Shown here: positions 1 to 4,754 of the stretch, one piece after another
How positions within the stretch are numbered: position 1 is the stretch's first letter
Layout: every line of letters starts with the position of its first letter
Assembly (NCBI GenBank): GCA_017881545.1
Contig: JADGQU010000149.1
Location: forward strand, 1-6,320
Reading direction: 5' to 3'
DNA from: Gemmatimonadaceae bacterium
GTDB taxonomy: Bacteria > Gemmatimonadota > Gemmatimonadetes > Gemmatimonadales > Gemmatimonadaceae
DNA length: 6,320 nucleotides
Translations under genes and position numbers: made by a program
The notes under the pieces: model-generated
Database searches by the model: none
Told to the model about the DNA's origin: nothing
Seen by the model: only the letters and a program-made list of their open reading frames with translations

Positions 1-809
1 AACAACTCCTGCATCCGCGCCGCCGAGGGATCGATCCTCTCTATTGATGTCAAAGGCCGCTGTGCGGCTCCAAGCTGCGTCAACACGCTCGCATCTTCGC
101 CGGAGAGAAGCTCGTTGAGGCTGTTCGCCAGCGTGCGCAGCTCGTCGGCGTTTTCCAGGACGCGCGCTTCGTCCTCGAGCTTGGAGTCTTCGCCGGGCGA
201 CAGGCGCGCATCCTCGATCTCCTTCGCGACGTGCCGCAGATAGTCCGCTCGCTTCTCGGCTTCGGCGCGGCGCGACGAAAGGCTCGTGATCTCGCGCCGG
301 ATTCCAGAGAGCTCCGCGTAAGTGCCGCGAACGAGCGACGCTTGCGGCTCCGCCCCGCCGAACGCATCCAGAATGCGACGCTGCGATTCGCCATCGATCA
401 GCGTTTGCGCGTCGTGCTGGCCATGCAGATTCACAAGCTGTCGGCCGATCTCAGCCAGTACCGTGGCGGTCACCGTCGCACCATTGATCCACGCGCGGCC
501 GCGGCCGTTCGTCGCGATCTCGCGCTTCAGGACGAGCGTGTCGTCCTCGACTTCGATCCCGCGCTCATCGGCCAGCTCGACGATTCCCTTCACGTCGCTG
601 ACATCGAACACGCCCTCGACCGTCGCCTTTTCCGCTCCGGTCCGGATCAGATCAGCGCTTGCCCTCTCGCCGAGCAGCAGTCCCAGCGCTCCGACGATGA
701 TGGACTTTCCGGCGCCCGTCTCCCCGGAGAGGACGTTGAATCCTTCCGCGAGCGGGAGCGTCACCTGCTCGATGATGGCGAAGTTCCGGATGCGCAGCTC
801 TGTCAGCAT
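1..809 (-). CDS. recN: DNA repair protein RecN, N-terminal part (runs off the left edge)
   Basis: RecN is a cytoplasmic SMC-like ATPase that acts in recombinational repair of double-strand breaks. The ATG at 809-807 opens a frame with no stop to the left edge, giving 269 complete residues, about half of the usual 550 to 560. The start MLTELRIRNFAI is the typical RecN opening. The Walker A motif GETGAGKS lies at residues 29-36. The block with RTGAEKA (55-61), GRGRAWING (102-110) and LHGQHD (128-133) is the standard RecN N-terminal ATPase lobe. From about residue 160 the sequence becomes charged and heptad-like, the first arm of the coiled coil. The second arm, the signature motif and Walker B would lie beyond the window. 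The start follows the nadK stop after three bases (TAAGCGATG) with no Shine-Dalgarno sequence, so translation is probably coupled. It is the last visible gene of the operon. Family assignment is firm; whether the gene is intact cannot be seen. Confidence 0.95.
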   Translation of the reverse strand, partial: MLTELRIRNFAIIEQVTLPLAEGFNVLSGETGAGKSIIVGALGLLLGERASADLIRTGAEKATVEGVFDVSDVKGIVELADERGIEVEDDTLVLKREIATNGRGRAWINGATVTATVLAEIGRQLVNLHGQHDAQTLIDGESQRRILDAFGGAEPQASLVRGTYAELSGIRREITSLSSRRAEAEKRADYLRHVAKEIEDARLSPGEDSKLEDEARVLENADELRTLANSLNELLSGEDASVLTQLGAAQRPLTSIERIDPSAARMQEL

Positions 810-812
810 CGC

Positions 813-1676
813 TTACGGCCGGTCGCTGCCGGGCAATCCTCCCCAACCGAGTTTGACGCGCATTTTCTCGAAGAACGTCGCACCTGGAAAGCGAACGATG
901 CGAACGGGATTGTCCGCCTTTCTCACCTTGAGCTTTTCGCCTTTGACGAAGCTCGTTCCCACCTGCCCATCCACCGTAACCAGAAGTTCGGTGGGAGACT
1001 CAATTGCTTCCACCGTTACTTCGGCGTCCGCGGGAATCACGAGCGAGCGGACCGCCAGAGTATGCGGGGAAACCGGCGTGATGATGATCGACTCCACTGT
1101 TGGTACCACCACCGGTCCCCCGGCGGAAAGACTGTAGCCGGTAGACCCCGTGGGAGTGGAGATAACGACGCCATCGCAGGCGTAAGTGCCGATGCTTTCG
1201 CCGTCGACGAAGACGTTGAGTCGCACCACGCGGGCGAAGCCGCCCTTGTGCAGCACAAAATCATTGAGCGCGCGCCACTGCTTGCGCGCGACGCCCTCGG
1301 CGTCGATCGCGCGCGCCGTGAGAGCCATGCGCGGTTGAGCCACGTAGTCGCCGCTCGCCAGACTCTTGAGCGCCGGCTCGAAGTCGTCGCTCTGACAGCT
1401 GGTAAGAAATCCGAGACGCCCGAGGTTCACCCCGAGTATGGGAATGTCGCGTCCGTCGAGAAATCGGGCTCCGCGAAGCAGAGTACCGTCGCCGCCCAGC
1501 GTCACGAGCGCGTCGAGGTGCTGCGGATCCTCGAGACGCGCGCCCTTCCCTGCTACCTCGTGAAGGCCCTGCTCGAGCAGCGGCTCGATCGAGATGCCCG
1601 GCGCCACACGAAAAAGAATCCGCAGGATCTCGGGCAGCTCATCGTACCCCTGATGCCCGATGACGCCAACCCGCAT
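813..1676 (-). CDS. nadK: NAD kinase
   Basis: This enzyme phosphorylates the 2'-hydroxyl of the adenosine ribose of NAD+ using ATP or polyphosphate, giving NADP+ in the cytoplasm. The frame encodes 287 residues, normal for bacterial NadK. Visible motifs in order are GGDGT at 61-65 (the family signature), NLGRLGFLT at 84-92, LND at 137-139 (Asn-Asp where many homologues have Asn-Glu) and DGVVISTPTGSTGYSLSAGG at 168-187 (NAD-binding core), followed by ITP at 199-201 and VDGQ at 235-238. The start ATG overlaps the dxs stop by one base (TGATG), which fixes both the start and the likely coupling to dxs. recN follows three bases after the stop. NADP+ made here would feed the NADPH pool used by the second step of the MEP pathway that Dxs opens; this link is an inference from the context. 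No catalytic residue seems to be missing. Confidence 0.97.
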   Translation of the reverse strand: MRVGVIGHQGYDELPEILRILFRVAPGISIEPLLEQGLHEVAGKGARLEDPQHLDALVTLGGDGTLLRGARFLDGRDIPILGVNLGRLGFLTSCQSDDFEPALKSLASGDYVAQPRMALTARAIDAEGVARKQWRALNDFVLHKGGFARVVRLNVFVDGESIGTYACDGVVISTPTGSTGYSLSAGGPVVVPTVESIIITPVSPHTLAVRSLVIPADAEVTVEAIESPTELLVTVDGQVGTSFVKGEKLKVRKADNPVRIVRFPGATFFEKMRVKLGWGGLPGSDRP

Positions 1677-1678
1677 CA
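1674..1678 (-). promoter_or_regulatory. dxs/nadK stop-start overlap (TGATG)
   Basis: The dxs stop TGA and the nadK start ATG share the A at 1676. Such a TGATG junction normally works by termination-reinitiation, so nadK translation would depend on dxs translation. The upstream bases (CACCTTCGTGCCGTC) contain no Shine-Dalgarno sequence. The overlap itself is seen directly; the coupling is inferred. Confidence 0.6.
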
Positions 1679-3610
1679 GACGGCACGAAGGTGGGTGCCC
1701 CGCGAGCTCTCCAATCCGAACGCGGCACTCGCGCGCTGCGCGATCCCGCGCGCGTCCAGCCCCAGCAGCGCCAGCTGCTTCGCGCGCGGCGCCTGATCCA
1801 CGAAATCGTCCGGGACCCCGTGCGCAACGACTCTCACCGACGAATCCATCTCCGCGATGACGGCCGCCATGTGCGAGCCAAAGCCGTTGACGACCGTTCC
1901 CTCCTCGACCACCAGAATGCCGCGGTGATCGCCGACAATCTCGGCCAGAGTTCTTTCGTCGTGGGGCTTGAGATACCTGCAGTTCACCACCGTCACGCTC
2001 ATGCCGCTCTCAGCGAGGATGTCCGCGGCTGCAAGCGATGGAAGTACCATGGCGCCTACCGCCAGAATTGCGACGGTCTTCTCCGCATCGCGCCCCGCGC
2101 TGGCGCGGCGCCGAACGATTTCCCACGAGGCGTGCGGAATCGCCTCGATGTCGGCCGCGGGCGGAACGGTATCGGGCGTTGCGTCGCGCGGATACCTGAG
2201 GCAGAAGGGTCCCTTGTCGTACTCGAGCCCGCTCCGCAGCAGCGCGATCATCTCCCTCCCGTTCTTTGGTGCGGTGACCACCATCCCGGGAACCGCAAGC
2301 ATGTAGGCGATGTCGTACAGCCCCATGTGAGTGGGGCCATCTTCCCCGACGACGCCGGCGCGATCCATCGCGAACACGACCGGAAGGTGCTGGATGGCGA
2401 CATCGTGAATGACGTTGTCGTACGCCCGCTGGAGAAACGTCGAGTAGATGGCGCACACCGGGCGGATTCCCTCGGTGGCGAGACCGGCCGCGAACGTTAC
2501 AGCATGCCCTTCCGCGATTCCGACGTCGAAGAAGCGTTCAGGGTACGCCTTCGCGAACGCGGCGGTTCCGGTTCCACTCGGCATCGCGCCGGTGATGGCG
2601 ACGAGTCGAGGGTTCTCCTTCGCCAGCTCGACCAGTCCCTGTCCGAACGCGGAAGTGTACGCTGTATTCGCCGAAGAAGCTTTGCGCTGTTTGCCGGTCG
2701 CCGGATCGTGCCCTGGCGGAAGCGCGTGCCACTTCTCGATGTGCTCGCCCGCCGGAAAACCTTTCCCTTTCTGCGTGATGCAGTGAATGAGACGAGGCCC
2801 GCCCATGTCCCTCACCGCCGCGAACGTATCCATGAGGGCCTCAATGTCGTGGCCGTCGATTGGCCCGAAGTAGCGGAAGCCAAGCTCCTCGAAGAGAACG
2901 CCTGGAGTGAAAAAGGTCTTCACGCTCTCCTCCCACTTTCTGACCAGGGTACCTACTCCGGAAAGTGGCCCCGGTGCGGCATCGATCACCGCCCCGATTG
3001 CGGAGCGGACGCGGTTGTAGAGCGGATTCCGCTGAATCGAAGTCAGGTACTTCGACATCGCGCCGACGTTTGGCGCGATCGACATCTCGTTGTCGTTGAG
3101 AATGACGATGAAGTCGCGCGCCGATGCGCCGGCGTTGTTGAGGCCTTCGTACGCCAGCCCGCAGGTGAGCGCTCCGTCGCCGAGGATTGAGACGACCTTG
3201 AAGTCCTCGCCGTTGAGATCGCGCGCGACTGCCATTCCGAAGCCCGCAGATATCGCAGTCCCGGCGTGTCCGGCACCGAAGGTGTCGTACTCGCTCTCCG
3301 TTCGCTTCAGGAATCCCGACAGCCCGTTCTCCTGACGCAGCGTCTCGAATTTGTCCGCGCGCCCGGTGAGGAATTTGTGCGGGTAGCCCTGATGCCCCAC
3401 ATCCCAGACGATCCGATCCCTCGGCGCATCGAATGCCGCGTGCAGCGCCACGGTCAGCTCGACGACGCCGAGCCCGGCGCCAATGTGGCCACCAGTGCGG
3501 GCGCATGTCTCGATGAGACGGGCGCGCATCTCATCGGAAACGGCGCGCAGCTCGTCGCGCGTCATCGGCTTGAGATCCGCGGGGGAGTGGATACGGTCGA
3601 GGATGGACAT
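1676..3610 (-). CDS. dxs: 1-deoxy-D-xylulose-5-phosphate synthase
   Basis: Dxs condenses pyruvate with glyceraldehyde 3-phosphate, using thiamine diphosphate and Mg2+, to form 1-deoxyxylulose 5-phosphate. This is the first step of the MEP isoprenoid pathway and also supplies thiamine and pyridoxal synthesis. The frame gives 644 residues (E. coli 620). The N-terminal TPP domain (about 1-310) has TGGH (His42), WDVGHQGYPHK (His73), GHAGT (His115), GDGA with Asp145 and LNDNEMS at 171-177. The transketolase pyrimidine-binding domain (about 315-480) has the catalytic Glu367 in GIAEGHAVTF, Arg395 in LQRAYD, and Asp424 and His428 in DGPTH. These match E. coli E370, R398, D427 and H431 with a constant offset of three. 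A transketolase C-terminal domain follows (about 500-640). Two otherwise conserved stretches differ from the E. coli type: GHSST is GHAGT, and AEQH is AEGH. The ATG lies 14 bases after the ispA stop without a recognisable Shine-Dalgarno sequence. The stop overlaps the nadK start by one base. Confidence 0.98.
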   Translation of the reverse strand: MSILDRIHSPADLKPMTRDELRAVSDEMRARLIETCARTGGHIGAGLGVVELTVALHAAFDAPRDRIVWDVGHQGYPHKFLTGRADKFETLRQENGLSGFLKRTESEYDTFGAGHAGTAISAGFGMAVARDLNGEDFKVVSILGDGALTCGLAYEGLNNAGASARDFIVILNDNEMSIAPNVGAMSKYLTSIQRNPLYNRVRSAIGAVIDAAPGPLSGVGTLVRKWEESVKTFFTPGVLFEELGFRYFGPIDGHDIEALMDTFAAVRDMGGPRLIHCITQKGKGFPAGEHIEKWHALPPGHDPATGKQRKASSANTAYTSAFGQGLVELAKENPRLVAITGAMPSGTGTAAFAKAYPERFFDVGIAEGHAVTFAAGLATEGIRPVCAIYSTFLQRAYDNVIHDVAIQHLPVVFAMDRAGVVGEDGPTHMGLYDIAYMLAVPGMVVTAPKNGREMIALLRSGLEYDKGPFCLRYPRDATPDTVPPAADIEAIPHASWEIVRRRASAGRDAEKTVAILAVGAMVLPSLAAADILAESGMSVTVVNCRYLKPHDERTLAEIVGDHRGILVVEEGTVVNGFGSHMAAVIAEMDSSVRVVAHGVPDDFVDQAPRAKQLALLGLDARGIAQRASAAFGLESSRGTHLRAV

Positions 3611-3624
3611 GTCGGACTTGTTTG

Positions 3625-4509
3625 TCAGGACGTACGGGTGACTATGAAATTAGCAACTTGTGAAAGCTCCTGCGTAAGCATTTGCTGCTCCGCGAGCGAC
3701 TCCAGAGCATCCGCGATGAGGGCCTCCGCTCGCTCCCGGGCGCCTTCGACGCCGAGCAGCGCGGGGTAAGAGCTCTTGCCGAGCGCGGCGTCCCTGCCCG
3801 TGGTCTTGCCAAGGGCGCTCGCAGTCGATGTCACATCGAGGACATCGTCCATGATCTGAAACGCGAGCCCGACCGCGCGGCCGTAGCGCTCGAGCGCAAC
3901 AATCCGCGCCTCACCGGCGTCAGCGGCGAGGCCGCCCATCTTCACCGACGCCACGATCAGCGCCGCGGTTTTGGCGGAATGGATTGTCTGGCGCTCTTCC
4001 AGCGATAGCGACGATCCTTCGCCCGCGAGATCGCGAAGCTGTCCACCGATCATTCCGCGCGCGCCGCCGGCATCGAGCAGCGTTTCGAGCAGCTTTGCCC
4101 TCGATGGCGCAGAGAGTCGCATCGCTTGCGCGGAGTCGCGCACCACTCTGGCCGCTAGCGGAATCATGGCGACGCCACCCAGTATCGCGGTCTTCGATCC
4201 GTACACTTTGTGCACCGTTGGCCGGCCGCGGCGCATGTCGTCGTCGTCCATGCACGGCAAATCGTCGTGCACGAGCGAGTACGAGTGAATCACCTCGGGC
4301 GCGCACGCGAGCAGGCTCGCGTCCTCGGCGCCCCCAGCGGCGCGATAGGCGAACAGAAGAAGGAGGGGACGCACTCTCTTTCCCGGACTCTTGAGTCCGT
4401 ACCGGATGGCGTCGGCTATAGCGACTGGCAGATCGGAGAGATAGTCGGCGCATATGTCATCAAGCCGCCCCTCGATTCTCTCCCGGTCTGCATCGAAGCG
4501 ATCAGACAC
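3625..4509 (-). CDS. ispA: Polyprenyl diphosphate synthase, farnesyl/geranylgeranyl type (IspA family)
   Basis: This head-to-tail prenyltransferase adds isopentenyl diphosphate to dimethylallyl and geranyl diphosphate, giving farnesyl or geranylgeranyl diphosphate for quinones, undecaprenyl carrier lipid and possibly carotenoids. From the GTG at 4509-4507 it has 294 residues, the usual length. Visible are GKRVRP at 43-48 (isopentenyl-binding), the first aspartate-rich motif DDLPCMDDDD at 82-91 with RRG at 93-95, GGQ at 155-157, Lys180-Thr181, and the second aspartate-rich motif DDVLD at 221-225. The first motif carries the two-residue insertion (DDxxxxD) of bacterial farnesyl synthases, and Tyr77 lies five residues before it; this is compatible with C15 but does not exclude C20. 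The frame is open further upstream, but that part is antisense-free shadow of xseB in another frame. GTG is the first plausible start, four bases after the xseB stop (TAGCGAAGTG). No in-frame ATG occurs nearby and no good ribosome binding site is seen, so coupling to xseB is likely. Confidence 0.93.
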   Translation of the reverse strand: MSDRFDADRERIEGRLDDICADYLSDLPVAIADAIRYGLKSPGKRVRPLLLLFAYRAAGGAEDASLLACAPEVIHSYSLVHDDLPCMDDDDMRRGRPTVHKVYGSKTAILGGVAMIPLAARVVRDSAQAMRLSAPSRAKLLETLLDAGGARGMIGGQLRDLAGEGSSLSLEERQTIHSAKTAALIVASVKMGGLAADAGEARIVALERYGRAVGLAFQIMDDVLDVTSTASALGKTTGRDAALGKSSYPALLGVEGARERAEALIADALESLAEQQMLTQELSQVANFIVTRTS

Positions 4510-4513
4510 TTCG

Positions 4514-4726
4514 CTAGAGATCCATCTCCCGTAACTCGAAGCCGCCGTCAGACTTCTCGAGAAGCATCTGGACTTTCGTTTCTGCCTTGTCCAGCTCGGC
4601 CGAGGCGGCGCGCAACAGATCGATGCCCTCTTCGAACAGCTTGAGCGATGCGTCCAGACCGACCTGTTCTCCCTCGAGGGCGGCCATGATTTCATCGAGA
4701 CGGCGAATACTCTTTTCGAATGTCAT
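4514..4726 (-). CDS. xseB: Exodeoxyribonuclease VII small subunit
   Basis: XseB binds the large subunit XseA to form exonuclease VII, which degrades single-stranded DNA into acid-insoluble oligonucleotides in repair. From the ATG at 4726 the product is 70 residues. It matches the family over nearly its whole length: TFEKSIRRLDEI at 2-13, LEGEQVGLDASLKLFEEGI at 17-35 and LDKAETKV at 45-52, forming two amphipathic helices as in the known helical-hairpin fold. The family normally starts close to TFEK, which supports this ATG, although the 15 bases before it (TCCCGTTCTTC and neighbours) show no Shine-Dalgarno sequence. A TTG at 4774 in the same frame would add 16 residues unrelated to the family and overlaps the end of the upstream dehydrogenase gene; it is the less likely start. 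The stop (TAG) lies four bases before the ispA GTG. No xseA is in the window, and the gene before xseB is a PQQ dehydrogenase instead. Confidence 0.93.
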   Translation of the reverse strand: MTFEKSIRRLDEIMAALEGEQVGLDASLKLFEEGIDLLRAASAELDKAETKVQMLLEKSDGGFELREMDL

Positions 4727-4754
4727 GAAGAACGGGATGTTGGTTTTTTGAAGT

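Larger units (their letters stand above)
1..4726 (-). other. Conserved operon xseB-ispA-dxs-nadK-recN
   Basis: Five genes in the same direction are separated by 4 bases (xseB/ispA), 14 bases (ispA/dxs), a one-base overlap (dxs/nadK) and 3 bases (nadK/recN). No room remains for internal promoters or terminators between genes, so one transcript is expected. The order resembles the Bacillus and clostridial cluster xseA-xseB-ispA-dxs-tlyA-(nadK)-argR-recN with tlyA and argR absent. The operon promoter must lie in or beyond the dehydrogenase gene; none is recognisable in the sequence. The far end lies outside the window. Confidence 0.8.

Noticed and set aside
231..1796. A 521-codon open frame on the plus strand, antisense to recN, nadK and the end of dxs.
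   Set aside because: It lies opposite three conserved genes, is very rich in Arg, Ala and Asp, and shows no recognisable domain. Such long antisense frames are expected in GC-rich genes because of third-position bias.
1691..3190. A 499-codon open frame on the plus strand, antisense to dxs.
   Set aside because: It is the antisense shadow of a well-conserved gene, with composition typical of such shadows (Arg, Asp, His and Val rich) and no family resemblance.
2841..3506. A 221-codon minus-strand frame in another register within dxs.
   Set aside because: It is Arg-rich and overlaps the intact TPP domain of Dxs in a different frame; dxs shows no frameshift that would need it.
3638..3664. An AT-richer patch in the end of ispA with a TTCACA box at 3664-3659 (minus strand), a possible internal dxs promoter.
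   Set aside because: No -10 box is found at 16 to 18 bases from it, and the patch encodes the ordinary ispA C-terminus.
4510..4695. An upstream extension of the ispA frame to an earlier start at 4695.
   Set aside because: The extra residues have no similarity to prenyl synthases and are the xseB coding sequence read in another frame. The GTG at 4509 gives the family length.
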